This document shows, one piece after another, positions 45,701-54,251 of a DNA stretch of 64,000 bases; the first letter of the stretch is position 1, and every line of letters begins with the position of its first letter. Location of the stretch: positions 930,001-994,000 of the forward strand of contig NZ_JAFBCS010000001.1 of the NCBI RefSeq assembly GCF_016907845.1, in the 5' to 3' direction. The notes beneath the pieces were generated by a model. It was given only the letters and a program-made list of their open reading frames with translations, was not told where the DNA came from and ran no database searches. The DNA comes from Arcanobacterium pluranimalium (GTDB lineage: Bacteria > Actinomycetota > Actinomycetes > Actinomycetales > Actinomycetaceae). Position numbers and translations under genes: made by a program.

Positions 45701-47664
45701 CCTCGGGCGTTGGTGTGAAGCTTGATAAGCAAGCAAAGCTGTCTACCGATGCAAATGCCAATGGTCTTGCTGATGTTAATGATGTTATTACCTACACTTT
45801 TGTGGTGACGAATACGGGTGACCAGACGGTCAATAACCTCACGCTTGACGATAAAATGCTTACGGATCTCGGTTTGACGCTCACTTGTCCTGCATCGGTT
45901 GGTCCTGGTGTGAGTGTGAACTGCGCGAGCGTGGATATGATGGTGTCGGCATCGCAGGTTGATACGCTTGCCACGATTACCAATTCAGCGAGCGTATCAG
46001 GTAAAACTGGTTTGAATGCGGATGTGACGTCTAATGTTTCGACGACGAACACCGCAACGAACCAAGCAGCAGGTATTGCTGCGAATGATGCCTCGCTGGT
46101 TTTAGTCAATGATGCTGATGGTGACGGTGTTATCGATCTTGGCGATACGGTCAAAGCTGTGATTACAGTGGTGAACACGGGCGGTGTCACGTTGAGCACG
46201 GTTGGGGTTGCGTCAACGAACACCTCACTACCGATGACATGTGTCAAGACATCTCTTGGAGCAGGTGAAACTACGACGTGTGAGTCGAGCGTGTATGCGG
46301 CGTCGCAAGCTGATATTGATTCAGGAAAGATTACTACCACGCTCAATCCCACGGGTGTTAGCCCAGCAAGTACGAAGCTGAGCGCTGGTGATTTCCCGGT
46401 TTCCCTCGCCACGTCTCAAGTTAGTGGCTTGGTGCTCGTTAAGACAGCCAAGCTCACGGGCGATGTGAATAGTAATGGTGCTGGTGATCCTGGCGATACG
46501 GTAACCTACACGTTCACGGTGACGAATACTGGTGACGTGACCATCTCTAGCCCGGTTATTGCAGATCAGAACCTAGCAGATCGTGGCATTACGGTGACGT
46601 GCCCTGCCACGATAGGTGCTAAGACCAGCGTGGCTTGTGGCCCGGTTGATATGAAGCTCACTCAGGCTGATGTTGATGCGGGCGCGACGTTTGTTAATAC
46701 AGCCTCAGTGTCGGGTAAGAATCCTGACGGCACGGCGGTGACGAGCGGATTCCATCAGGCCACTACTGGCTTAAACCAAATCGCGCAAATCGCTGGTGTG
46801 ACGGCCGTGAAACTTGTTGATGATGCTGATGGTGATGGTCTCGCTGACGCCGGCGATACTGTGCAGCTGACCATGACTGTAACGAATACTGGCGCAGTAA
46901 GTGTTGATACTCTGACGGCTACTGTTGGGAGCGGATACACGATGACTTGCACTCCAAGCAAGATTGGTGCTGGACAAACCGCAACGTGTACCTCGCAACC
47001 AGTTAGCGTCACGCAAGCTGATGTTGATGCGGGTACCGTTCAAGGAAGCGTGGAAACAACAGGCGTGGGCGTGAACAAAATTAACGTAACCACGGGCAAA
47101 CAAACTGCTTCTTTGCCTACCGATTCTCGGGCAGAGCTATCGCTGAGTGGACAAGTGTGGCTCAATGACGTAAACGACAATCAGCTAGCTGATGAGGACG
47201 AAACGGTTACGTTCGTTTACACAGTGACCAATACTGGCACGCGTTCAGTTGACTCGCTAACTGGTGTACTCAACCCAACCGTTGATGGTGCTGGTCTGGT
47301 TGCTGGTGATACTGATCGGGTGATTGACTGTGATAAGGCAGCCCTTGCCCCTGGTCAGAGCGCGGTCTGTAAGGAAACAGTGACTGTAACAAAAACCGAC
47401 ATCACTGCTGGCAAAGTCCGTTCCGCGCTACTGGCTAAAGCAATCGCCAGTGGCAATGTCGCGGTACAAACTACGCCAGTGATCCTCGAACAAGAAACCA
47501 CAAAACCAGTCGCGGTGCCACAGGCACCTGAACAAGCGTCAACTCCAGTTTTGGATCTGGTTGAATCGGTGCTTGCTAAGACTGGAAGCGCATCGATGGT
47601 GCTGGTCTTTGTGGCACTTATGCTCCTTGGGGCGGGCGTTGGGCTGCGTCGGAAGCGAGCATAG
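42763..47664 (+). CDS. Giant LAKTG-anchored surface protein with six DUF11/DUF7507-type repeats
   Basis: A 1633-residue wall protein. ATG 42763 follows AAAGAG. A long signal peptide of about 58 residues has a YSIRK-like YGFRK (24-28), a hydrophobic core and an AFAA cleavage site. About 800 residues of unrecognised, Thr/Gly/Ser-rich sequence with scattered cysteines follow, probably a ligand-binding region. From about 45.38 kb there are six Ig-like repeats of some 118 residues, each starting with an acidic D-x-N-x-D-G motif and containing TYTFxVTNTG and QADVDAG, typical of DUF11/DUF7507 stalk domains. The end is LAKTG (from residue 1604), a hydrophobic helix and RRKRA. The role is probably adhesion; the ligand is unknown. 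Confidence 0.85.
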   Translation: MYAHPSLSGTPKKASFVHFLSGKYGFRKANGRKYGILALCFAMIIGAFSGVALPAFAAGGQMTVTVTPQQSTFKPGEKVKYIVSYTCSVASCDNAQISFQVAGQKGETLSELITSANVNASYVNTSAMYWNAGNLAAGTTGSFMVELATTNGGYGNSEALTLSATMSATGSSNATTSAAVTAQATDQAKINLAYSPANLAVGNTGKYAFNMVVGSNVGALYLYDSQFVVDIPAGAVLPFLENTANGTPVWTPGADGTGGTLTCPVPARPGLSGMYGYNPGNFAWCTADITFPKDRFTPGQTVQIPGRWVGNIEDWTSGSQVRTQVTKTATFSTTLSGTVPNQTSQDTNVHASSGTKCMQPEQGYTGSVGFDTYGADVTKAVFKFAQPAGGTWVLTNVVPQFKTTLDLVIEYRYVGDTVTRTKHIAPNTDSGAWPDSGGVLDWVQVTATGLIVGGGITSPLDDLQIQYGGKFPLGMTPGASTTLQRSVELTYGDGTVLTTTIPNNETISLCESWRGSLTIVAGQSYNESMVGVPFSHSLTVSQASYTASLAPHVSFIVPSNLAFDPKSVSFVSGTAGIPNVAPLSITSKAVSGGTQWDIDWSNIVMPPLVDTKTPINFKFSYNVIPTAPVTPSNLPYQALLWQNANVPLQAQPSPGMYVNDTYNVDSNDATTVLPWGSGVLTYIPLTQMTTNLLTNPAGLALRDAQIEPGGTYAQDLLMSNTTAVDYKDAVVYAVLPYVGDHGLLGTNESTVHGSQWAPVFAGVSSVPAGYTVEYSTSTNPCRTEVNTAAAGCVNDWTSTAPADLSTVKALRFKAGATVLPAGKSVSFQWKLTAPANATGTAYASVARSSVPVGSSAYEITETALTSATVMPSAIDVTSSFVLNDKNGDGKGDAGETVTWNYVVKNTGGATLNNIVINGRAVTCTPTTLAGGAQATCSTTSTISQADVDAQSYLDVVTASGTNSVGQTVTSVQRTLSVPLASGVGVKLDKQAKLSTDANANGLADVNDVITYTFVVTNTGDQTVNNLTLDDKMLTDLGLTLTCPASVGPGVSVNCASVDMMVSASQVDTLATITNSASVSGKTGLNADVTSNVSTTNTATNQAAGIAANDASLVLVNDADGDGVIDLGDTVKAVITVVNTGGVTLSTVGVASTNTSLPMTCVKTSLGAGETTTCESSVYAASQADIDSGKITTTLNPTGVSPASTKLSAGDFPVSLATSQVSGLVLVKTAKLTGDVNSNGAGDPGDTVTYTFTVTNTGDVTISSPVIADQNLADRGITVTCPATIGAKTSVACGPVDMKLTQADVDAGATFVNTASVSGKNPDGTAVTSGFHQATTGLNQIAQIAGVTAVKLVDDADGDGLADAGDTVQLTMTVTNTGAVSVDTLTATVGSGYTMTCTPSKIGAGQTATCTSQPVSVTQADVDAGTVQGSVETTGVGVNKINVTTGKQTASLPTDSRAELSLSGQVWLNDVNDNQLADEDETVTFVYTVTNTGTRSVDSLTGVLNPTVDGAGLVAGDTDRVIDCDKAALAPGQSAVCKETVTVTKTDITAGKVRSALLAKAIASGNVAVQTTPVILEQETTKPVAVPQAPEQASTPVLDLVESVLAKTGSASMVLVFVALMLLGAGVGLRRKRA
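45390..47470 (+). repeat. Six diverged stalk-domain repeats in the giant surface gene
   Basis: Protein-level repeats start with NDKNGDGKGDAGETV, STDANANGLADVNDV, NDADGDGVIDLGDTV, GDVNSNGAGDPGDTV, DDADGDGLADAGDTV and NDVNDNQLADEDETV. The DNA is well diverged, so these are old duplications, unlike the 66-bp repeats of the other surface gene. Confidence 0.8.
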
Positions 47665-47725
47665 CGCAAGGCTTTAGCCGTTAGCTATTATCGCAACGCT
47701 ATCGCTTTTAGAACGTCTCGCTTTT

Positions 47726-47785
47726 AAGGCTGGCCGATACGGCATACCGTGTGTAACACGATGCTTTATCGGCCAGCCTTCATTT
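47726..47785 (+). terminator. Terminator after the giant surface gene
   Basis: AAGGCTGGCCGATA (47726-47739) pairs with TATCGGCCAGCCTT (47767-47780); the loop contains a smaller CGTG/CACG stem. CATTTG follows. The 14-bp stem makes it a likely end of the transcript. Confidence 0.75.
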
Positions 47786-48027
47786 GCGCGCTGAAAATCC
47801 CTCGCTGAAAGCGAGAATAGGCGCCCGTGCGCTCGTATATCAGCACGAGCAGACGGACGAACTCCGCCGCAATCCCGCCATCACCGTCAGCCACCATCGT
47901 CGCTACTGCCGCTACAATCGCCGCCGCAACCACCCCAACTGTCAGCCGCCATCACCCACAGCCGCAACCAGCTGTCATTCTGGGCTGCACGAATCTATTG
48001 AATGAAAGCAAGAAAATAATTTACCCC
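47786..48027 (+). other. Gap with GCC/ATC-rich degenerate repeats before the ribose operon
   Basis: Units such as CCGCCATCACCGTCAG, CCACCATCGTCGCTACTG, CCGCTACAATCGCCG and CCGCCATCACCCACAG recur between about 47870 and 47970. Two small open frames cross this stretch, but both lack ribosome-binding sites and have repeat-derived composition. I see no gene. Confidence 0.5.
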
Positions 48028-48057
48028 TTGACGTGATCTGGGTCATGGGTTTATGCT
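48028..48057 (+). promoter_or_regulatory. Promoter of the ribose operon
   Basis: TTGACG (48028-48033) and TATGCT (48052-48057) are 18 bp apart. The operator starts nine bases later, so the expected transcription start lies at its edge. Confidence 0.75.
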
Positions 48058-48065
48058 AACGACTA

Positions 48066-48079
48066 GGAAATCGATTTCC
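48066..48079. promoter_or_regulatory. LacI-type operator of the ribose operon
   Basis: GGAAATCGATTTCC is a perfect 14-bp palindrome with the central CG typical of LacI-family sites. It overlaps the predicted start of transcription, so the first gene product, a LacI-type protein, should repress its own operon. Confidence 0.75.
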
Positions 48080-48230
48080 CGACTGATGGCGGTCAATGAA
48101 ATCGGTCTTCGCAAACAGTGTTTCCCGCTGAGAATTATTTTTGACCGATATTTCAGTTTTGCGTAAAACATACGAAAACCACGTACCGGCGCAAAAATCC
48201 CAGCTCACAAGCAAAATCATGGAGTCGATG

Positions 48231-49253
48231 ATGACGAACGTGGCAATACGCGATATAGCCAAACATGCAGGCGTATCACCTGCAACGGTATCGCGCGTGC
48301 TCAACAGCTCTAAGCCAGTGGCAGATGAGCTACGTCGTCGTGTTGAAAAAGCTATAACAGAGCTTGACTATCAGCCCTCTCGCGTAGCTCGAAACTTGCG
48401 ACGTTCGCGTACCGACACAATTGGCTTCGTCGTGAGTTCGATCCAAAACCCGTTCTTCCCAACCCTGATCGAGCAAGCCACAGAGATCGCCGAGCGCCAC
48501 AACTTCGCAGTGAACGTGACCATTTCCCACACGCCGCTCAAGGCAGCTTATGACCTCTTCCGCGCACCAATGGTCGATGGAGTATTGCTTGTTGGTGGCC
48601 AGCCAGAACTCGATGCACAGCAATTACTTTCCTCGAGCCACAAGATGCCTATCGTGGCAATCGACCGTGAGGTTGACGGCGTTGCGCTGCCACGATTTTC
48701 GGCTACCAATGAGCGTGGTGCATTCGAAGTGGTTCAACATATGCTCGGCGCCTTGCGTACCAACCCAAAGCGGTTTGTACATATCCAAGGTCCACAGAAT
48801 TTTTCGATTACCAAGCAGCGTCAGCGTGGCGTTATCGCCGCTTGCCGAGAAGCGCAGATTCCCGACGAGGCGCTCGTAACTACAGAAGGTGACTTTACAG
48901 CGCAATCTGGCCACGACGTCGTCGCCGAACTTTTCGCAGGTGAAAAAAATCAATGGCCACAGGCGATTTTTGCCGATAACGACCTCATGGCAATCGGCGC
49001 GATCAAAGCAGCCAAACAAGCTGGTGCCGTGGTGGGTACCGATGTGTTGATTGCAGGATTCGACGGCCTTGACATGGGGCAATGGATCACTCCTACGCTC
49101 ACTAGCTACCGTCAGCCAATTCGAGAAATAACCGCTGCCGCTGTTGAGTGCCTTATTGGTCTTATTAATTCAGATGGCAAAGCAAATACAACGAAAGATT
49201 TCGAGTTTGCAGGCGAACTCGTAATTCGCAATTCCACAGGAGGAACACAATGA
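48231..49253 (+). CDS. rbsR: LacI-family ribose operon repressor
   Basis: A 340-residue repressor. The helix-turn-helix is at the start (VAIRDIAKHAGVSPATVSRVLNSS, residues 4-27), followed by the hinge helix PSRVARNLRR and a periplasmic-binding-like sugar domain (VDGVLLVGGQ, AIFADNDLMAIGAIKA, IAGFDGLDMGQWITPTLTS). ATG 48231 is chosen because GGAG precedes it by 6 bases and it gives the normal LacI start; the open frame goes further. It overlaps rbsA by 4 bases. Ribose is the likely inducer, inferred from context. Confidence 0.9.
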   Translation: MTNVAIRDIAKHAGVSPATVSRVLNSSKPVADELRRRVEKAITELDYQPSRVARNLRRSRTDTIGFVVSSIQNPFFPTLIEQATEIAERHNFAVNVTISHTPLKAAYDLFRAPMVDGVLLVGGQPELDAQQLLSSSHKMPIVAIDREVDGVALPRFSATNERGAFEVVQHMLGALRTNPKRFVHIQGPQNFSITKQRQRGVIAACREAQIPDEALVTTEGDFTAQSGHDVVAELFAGEKNQWPQAIFADNDLMAIGAIKAAKQAGAVVGTDVLIAGFDGLDMGQWITPTLTSYRQPIREITAAAVECLIGLINSDGKANTTKDFEFAGELVIRNSTGGTQ

Positions 49254-50857
49254 CAGAAGCTGTGCTCGTGCTGGATCACGTCACGAAACGTTTTGGTCCA
49301 GTTACTGTGATCGACGACGTCACTGTGCCGGTGCGTCCGGGGCAGGTGCAAGTTCTCCTTGGAGAAAATGGGGCAGGTAAGTCCACGCTGATCAAAATGA
49401 TGTCTGGTATCTATCAGCCAGACGGCGGGCGCATTCTTATCGATGGCAAAGAAGTGCAGCTGCCGAATACGAAAGCTGCTGAATCCTACGGGATTGCCAC
49501 CATTCACCAGGAGTTGAATCTTGCGCCGAATATGTCGGTTGCTGAGAATATTATGCTTGGCAGAACGCCCAGCAAAATGGGGCTTTTTGACAAGCGAGAG
49601 ACTTTCCGAAAAGCCCGTGAAGCTCTGGACATTATTGGCTTGGACGTTGATCTTTCCACGCCCGTCCATCGGCTAGGCGTTGCGAAACAGCAGCTGGTGG
49701 AAATTGCCAAGGCCCTCAGTCAAAATGCGCGTATCCTCATCTTGGACGAGCCTACGGCGACTCTCACAAAACCTGAGATTGCCCAGCTCTTTGCTGTGAT
49801 GAATGATCTGCGTGCAAAGGGTGTGGCAATGGTGTTCATTTCGCATCATCTGGACGAAATCGCCGAAATAGGCGATATGGTCACTGTATTGCGTGATGGT
49901 CAGTTTGTGCAGGAAGTTCCGGCAAGTACTCCTGAGAACGAGCTTGTGCAGCTTATGGTTGGCCGCTCAATCGATCAACAGTTCCCACGCGTTCGCGGCG
50001 AGCTAGGCGAGACGCTCCTAGAGGTACAGGGGCTAACTCGCAATGGTGTGTTTGAAGATATTAGTTTCTCTGTTCGAGCTGGGGAAGTAGTTGGTATCGC
50101 CGGACTCGTAGGTGCGGGGAGAACTGAAGTTGTGCGCTCTATTTCAGGCGCTGATCCTTACGATGCTGGCACGGTACGTGTGCACGGGAAAGTTGTGCCG
50201 CGTTTCAACGTTGCTGCTGCTATCGCAGCTGGACTTGGGCATGTTCCAGAGGATCGTAAGGTTCAAGGTCTCGTACTGGACGCTTCGGTGAACGAGAATT
50301 TGGGTTACGCCACGTTGAAGACGACGGCGAAAGCGGGACTTGCGGATAGGCGAGGGCAACGACGTCGCGCCATAAGCGTTGCGGAGAAACTTCGTGTTCG
50401 CATGGCGTCAGTTGAGCAGAAAATTCGCAATCTTTCGGGCGGAAATCAACAAAAAGTGGTGTTTGGACGTTGGATGCTGGCAAATTCTGAAGTTTTGCTG
50501 CTTGACGAACCTACGCGTGGCGTGGACGTGGGTGCAAAAGTGGAGATTTACCAGCTTATCAATGAAGTCACTGCTCGTGGCGGTGCCGTGCTGATGGTTT
50601 CCTCAGAACTTCCCGAAGTGTTGGGTATGAGCGACCGAATTTTGGTTATGAGCCGGGGTCGGATTGCGGGCGAGCTCGATGCCGCCGAAGCGACTCAAGA
50701 CGCCGTCATGACCTTGGCGGTGCGTAACGTGACTGCGGCTGTGCATGTACACGAGGAAAAAGATGCCACGGTGCGAAGCGAAAGTATTCCACAAGAGGAT
50801 GAACTGGCAGCTAATAAAGCTGAACAAGAAGTAACTAAGCAAGAAGGAGAACTCTGA
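49250..50857 (+). CDS. rbsA: Ribose ABC transporter, ATP-binding protein
   Basis: A 535-residue tandem ATPase. The first half has LLGENGAGKSTLIKMMSG, the signature-like RLGVAKQQLVEIAKAL, and LILDEPTATLTKPE. The second half has IAGLVGAGRTEVVRSI, NLSGGNQQKVVFGRWM and LLLDEPTRGVDVGAKVEI. This layout is that of monosaccharide importers of the CUT2 class. The last 40 residues are a charged tail (EELAANKAEQEVTKQEGEL-like). It is coupled to both neighbours by overlaps. Confidence 0.95.
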   Translation: MTEAVLVLDHVTKRFGPVTVIDDVTVPVRPGQVQVLLGENGAGKSTLIKMMSGIYQPDGGRILIDGKEVQLPNTKAAESYGIATIHQELNLAPNMSVAENIMLGRTPSKMGLFDKRETFRKAREALDIIGLDVDLSTPVHRLGVAKQQLVEIAKALSQNARILILDEPTATLTKPEIAQLFAVMNDLRAKGVAMVFISHHLDEIAEIGDMVTVLRDGQFVQEVPASTPENELVQLMVGRSIDQQFPRVRGELGETLLEVQGLTRNGVFEDISFSVRAGEVVGIAGLVGAGRTEVVRSISGADPYDAGTVRVHGKVVPRFNVAAAIAAGLGHVPEDRKVQGLVLDASVNENLGYATLKTTAKAGLADRRGQRRRAISVAEKLRVRMASVEQKIRNLSGGNQQKVVFGRWMLANSEVLLLDEPTRGVDVGAKVEIYQLINEVTARGGAVLMVSSELPEVLGMSDRILVMSRGRIAGELDAAEATQDAVMTLAVRNVTAAVHVHEEKDATVRSESIPQEDELAANKAEQEVTKQEGEL

Positions 50858-51849
50858 TGACGACGACAGCTACTGAGACGAACCCGGCGGCTAAGAAGTC
50901 GCTGAGTGCTCCCAAACATTCTAAAGTTGGGCATTTCCTTGCCGAAAACGGTGCGCTTGTGGGATTGGTGGTGCTGTGCATCGCACTGTTTATTGCTACG
51001 CCTAACTTCCTCACCACGCAGAACCTTCTCAATGTGGGTATCCAGTCAGCCACAACGGCGATTTTGGCTTTTGGTATGACGTTCGTGATCGTCACTGCAG
51101 GTATTGATCTTGCAGTGGGCTCAATTGCTGCTTTGGGCGCAATGGTGAGTGCATATATGTTCACCAATATAGGATTGCCAGGCATCGTTACTCTGCTCAT
51201 CGGACTGCTCGTGGGACTTTTAGCAGGCGTTATTTCGGGTATCGGCGTGGCATACGGCAAACTTCCCGCATTTATTGCAACGCTCGCGATGATGTCGGTG
51301 GCTCGTGGCTTAACGCTGGTGCTCTCAGATGGCCGCCCGATTCCAACGGCTCCAGAGGTGAATTTCCTCGGTTCGTATATCGGCCCGGTGCCTGTGCCTG
51401 TGATTATGCTGGCTGTGGCAGGCGTGGTGTGCTGGTTTATTCTCAGCCGCACTGTGTTGGGACGCTCGATGTATGCCGTTGGTGGAAACCTTGAGGCGGC
51501 GCGTTTATCTGGTCTACCGGTAAAGCGTACTTTGGTATCGGTTTATGCACTTTCGGGATTATTTGCCGGATTTGCAGGACTGTTGATCGCGGGTCGACTC
51601 TCCTCTGCACAACCTGGCGCCGCCACCGGCTATGAAATGGACGCGATTGCCGCCGTCGTTATTGGTGGTGCTTCGCTCGCAGGTGGTTCCGGAAAAGCCT
51701 CGGGCACGCTCGTGGGTGCCTTGCTTTTGGCCGTTATTCGCAACGGCCTCAATATCCTCAATGTCAATTCTTTCTGGCAGCAAGTAGTGATCGGTTGTGT
51801 TATCGCGGTTGCGGTAGGAATCGATGTGCTACGCCGGAAAAACGATTAA
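50857..51849 (+). CDS. rbsC: Ribose ABC transporter, permease
   Basis: A 330-residue CUT2 permease with about nine membrane segments. Family blocks include LNVGIQSATTAILAFGMTFVIVTAGIDLAVGS (read in parts), LPAFIATLAMMSVARGL, VLGRSMYAVGGNLEAARLSGL and the ALAGGSGKASGTLVGALLLAVIRNGL region. The start overlaps the rbsA stop (TGATG). Confidence 0.95.
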   Translation: MTTTATETNPAAKKSLSAPKHSKVGHFLAENGALVGLVVLCIALFIATPNFLTTQNLLNVGIQSATTAILAFGMTFVIVTAGIDLAVGSIAALGAMVSAYMFTNIGLPGIVTLLIGLLVGLLAGVISGIGVAYGKLPAFIATLAMMSVARGLTLVLSDGRPIPTAPEVNFLGSYIGPVPVPVIMLAVAGVVCWFILSRTVLGRSMYAVGGNLEAARLSGLPVKRTLVSVYALSGLFAGFAGLLIAGRLSSAQPGAATGYEMDAIAAVVIGGASLAGGSGKASGTLVGALLLAVIRNGLNILNVNSFWQQVVIGCVIAVAVGIDVLRRKND

Positions 51850-51856
51850 GAAAACC

Positions 51857-51874
51857 ACAACTGAAATCAGTTGT
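51857..51874 (+). promoter_or_regulatory. Intercistronic hairpin between rbsC and rbsB
   Basis: ACAACTGA-AA-TCAGTTGT is a perfect 8-bp stem in the only sizeable gap of the operon. It sits before the gene for the binding protein, where such hairpins often allow extra expression by stabilising the processed RNA. Confidence 0.5.
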
Positions 51875-51895
51875 AAAACAAGAAAGGAAACTCCG

Positions 51896-52843
51896 ATGAA
51901 GAAGTTCCGTAAGGTTGCAGCTATTTTCGCTGCGAGTGCGTTAGCAGTTACGAGCCTGAGCGCATGTAACCGCGATTCATCTGCCGACGGCGGTAAGTCC
52001 GGTGGCGAGAAGAAGAAAGTTGTGCTGTTGGTTTCGACCCTCTCCAACCCATTCTTCGTCCAACTCCGTGACGGTGCTCAGAAAGAAGCGGATGCAGCCG
52101 GCGTCGAACTCCAAGTTCAGGATGCTCGTGACGACGCAGCAACCCAAACCAACCAGATCGACAACGCAATCGCTACTGGCGCGAACCTCGTGATTATCAA
52201 TCCGGTGGATTCCGATGCTGCTGCACCTGGCGTGAAGAAGCTCAATGAAGCCAAGATTCCAGTGATTGCAGTGGATCGTGGTGTGACGGGTGCCCAGCTC
52301 ACCTCTTTCGTCTCTTCCGATAACGTTGCAGGTGGCAAGCAAGCTGCTGAGTCGTTGGCTAAGGCAATTGGCGAAAACGGTGAAGTGCTCGTGCTCCAAG
52401 GTGTGCCGGGTTCGTCTGCCTCTCGTGACCGTGGCAAGGGCTTTGAGCAGGGAATTGCTGCGTTCAAAGGTATCAAAGTTGCGGCCAAGCAAACCGCTGA
52501 GTTTGATCGCGCGAAGGGCTTGGACGTAACCAACAACCTTCTCCAAGCAAATCCAAACATCAAGGGAATTTTTGCTGAAAACGACGAGATGGCACTGGGT
52601 GCAATCGAGGCATTGGGACAGAACCCTAAGGGCATCAAGGTAGTTGGTTTCGACGGTACGAAGGATGGACTTGCAGCTATCAAGGCTGATCGCATGGTTG
52701 CAACGATTGCACAGCAACCAGAACAGCTTGGTAAGCTTGCTATCCAGCAAGCAAAGAAAGCACTCGATGGTGGCAAGGTAGAAGCTGAAGTTCCAGTTTC
52801 AGTTGTGACCGTGACCAAGGAAAACGTGGGCGAAGTCAAGTGA
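51896..52843 (+). CDS. rbsB: Ribose-binding lipoprotein
   Basis: A 315-residue substrate-binding protein. The lipoprotein signal is MKKFRKVAAIFAASALAVTS followed by the lipobox LSAC, so Cys is lipidated. The mature part has LLVSTLSNPFFVQLRDGAQKEA, INPVDSDAA, VAVDRGVTG, VLQGVPGSSASRDRGKGF and AENDEMALGAIEAL, as in RbsB. AGAAAGGAAA precedes ATG. It overlaps rbsK by 4 bases. Confidence 0.95.
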   Translation: MKKFRKVAAIFAASALAVTSLSACNRDSSADGGKSGGEKKKVVLLVSTLSNPFFVQLRDGAQKEADAAGVELQVQDARDDAATQTNQIDNAIATGANLVIINPVDSDAAAPGVKKLNEAKIPVIAVDRGVTGAQLTSFVSSDNVAGGKQAAESLAKAIGENGEVLVLQGVPGSSASRDRGKGFEQGIAAFKGIKVAAKQTAEFDRAKGLDVTNNLLQANPNIKGIFAENDEMALGAIEALGQNPKGIKVVGFDGTKDGLAAIKADRMVATIAQQPEQLGKLAIQQAKKALDGGKVEAEVPVSVVTVTKENVGEVK

Positions 52844-53757
52844 CAAACAAGATTGTAGTGGTGGGGTCTATCAATGCGGATCTGATGATTCGCGTTGATA
52901 GGCATCCACTGCCAGGCGAAACATTGCACGGTCAGGGCGGCAATATCGCCCCAGGTGGAAAAGGTGCCAATCAAGCGGTTGCTGCTGCAGCCTTAGGCGC
53001 GGACGTGGCGATGATAGGGGCCGTAGGGCAGGATGCCAATGCGGCACCTGCGTTGCAGTTCCTCAAAGAGTCCGGCGTTGATCTTGCGGGCGTACGTGAG
53101 GTAGACGAAGTGACTGGACTCGCCGTCGTCGCCGTTGATAACGCTGGTGAGAACAACATCATCGTGATCAGCGGAGCGAATGCACACATGACCAGTGGGC
53201 TGGTGGAAGAAAGCGCAGATCTCATTGGCGCTGCTTCCATCGTGGTACTGCAAGGTGAAATTCCGCGAACCGGATTTGAAACCGCAGCCCGGCTCGCTCA
53301 GCATCGCCTGATTATCAATCTTGCTCCCGTTGTTGAAGTTGATCGAGATGCGCTTCTCAAAGCAGATCCGCTGATAGTCAATGAGCACGAAGGTGTCTTG
53401 GTACTTGCGCAGCTCGGAGCGCCAATCGCAGAATCGTCCTCTCCTTTCGATATTGTGACGGCGCTTCGGGCTCAGGGCTTCGCTTCGGTGGTAATAACGC
53501 TCGGTGCTCGCGGTGCTCTTGTTTCGCACGACGACGCTATGGTTGAGGTCCCCTCGCCACGCGTGCACGCCGTGGACACCACCGGCGCTGGTGATGCCTT
53601 CGTAGGTGGGCTTGCTTATCGCTTGGCGGCTGGGGATTCGCTCGAGGAAGCCGCTCGGTTCGCAGTGCGAGTGGGGGCGTTTGCGTGTACAGGGCATGGT
53701 GCGCAGACGTCCTATGCGCATTCAGTCGAGCAGCTTCCCGAAGTTCAGGAGGTATAG
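52840..53757 (+). CDS. rbsK: Ribokinase
   Basis: Phosphorylates ribose to ribose-5-P. GTG 52840 overlaps the rbsB stop. PfkB-family motifs are GSINADLMIRVDRHPLPGET, GGNIAPGGKGANQAVAAAALG and the catalytic DTTGAGDAFVGGLAYRLA. 305 residues is typical. Confidence 0.95.
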   Translation: MTNKIVVVGSINADLMIRVDRHPLPGETLHGQGGNIAPGGKGANQAVAAAALGADVAMIGAVGQDANAAPALQFLKESGVDLAGVREVDEVTGLAVVAVDNAGENNIIVISGANAHMTSGLVEESADLIGAASIVVLQGEIPRTGFETAARLAQHRLIINLAPVVEVDRDALLKADPLIVNEHEGVLVLAQLGAPIAESSSPFDIVTALRAQGFASVVITLGARGALVSHDDAMVEVPSPRVHAVDTTGAGDAFVGGLAYRLAAGDSLEEAARFAVRVGAFACTGHGAQTSYAHSVEQLPEVQEV

Positions 53758-54153
53758 GTGAAGAAAGACGGGATCCTCAACCCTGATCTCAATCGGGCAA
53801 TTGCCCGGCTTGGGCACATGGATACATTTGTGGTAGCCGATTGTGGATTGCCGATTCCGCAGCATGTTGAGGTCATCGACCTCGCCTTGATGTTCGGCAT
53901 ACCTCGTTTCACGCAGGTTCTTGATGCTGTGCTAAAAGAGGTCGTAATTGAGGGTGCAACCTTGGCTCAGGAGGCCGCCGGCACGGTTGCACAAACATGG
54001 GTAAATGAACGGATTGACGATCGTGCATGCACCCTTGAGTATGTGCCACACGAGGATTTGAAACGGCAGGTTGAGAGCGCCTCATTTGTTATTAGGACTG
54101 GTGAAACAACACCGTATGCTAACGTGATTTTTCACTGTGGCGTTCCTTTTTAG
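53758..54153 (+). CDS. rbsD: D-ribose pyranase
   Basis: Interconverts the pyranose and furanose forms of ribose before or during phosphorylation. The 131-residue sequence has DLNRAIARLGHMDTFVVADCGLPIP and ends with the family TGETTPYANVIFHCGVPF. The start is GTG just after the rbsK stop, with GAGGT upstream. It is the last gene of the operon. Confidence 0.95.
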   Translation: MKKDGILNPDLNRAIARLGHMDTFVVADCGLPIPQHVEVIDLALMFGIPRFTQVLDAVLKEVVIEGATLAQEAAGTVAQTWVNERIDDRACTLEYVPHEDLKRQVESASFVIRTGETTPYANVIFHCGVPF

Positions 54154-54195
54154 ATAGGCGGATCGTCAACCTCTGTGGTTATCCTGCTCTAGATG

Positions 54196-54249
54196 AGGCG
54201 ATTTTGTAGGGATTGCGCGCCTTGAACGCGCGGCCCTACAAAATCGCCT
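54196..54249. terminator. Bidirectional terminator between rbsD and the methyltransferase
   Basis: AGGCGATTTTGTAGGG (54196-54211) pairs perfectly with CCCTACAAAATCGCCT (54234-54249); a GCGCG/CGCGC inner stem extends it. It lies between convergent genes and starts T-rich on both sides. Confidence 0.85.
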
Positions 54250-54251
54250 TA

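Noticed and set aside
44791-45732. 313-residue open frame on the - strand inside the giant surface gene
   Set aside because: It is Arg/Ser/His-rich antisense of Thr/Val-rich coding sequence with no start signals.
47784-48036. Two small frames before the ribose operon
   Set aside because: Their residues come from the GCC/ATC repeats; no ribosome-binding site; they end where the real promoter begins.
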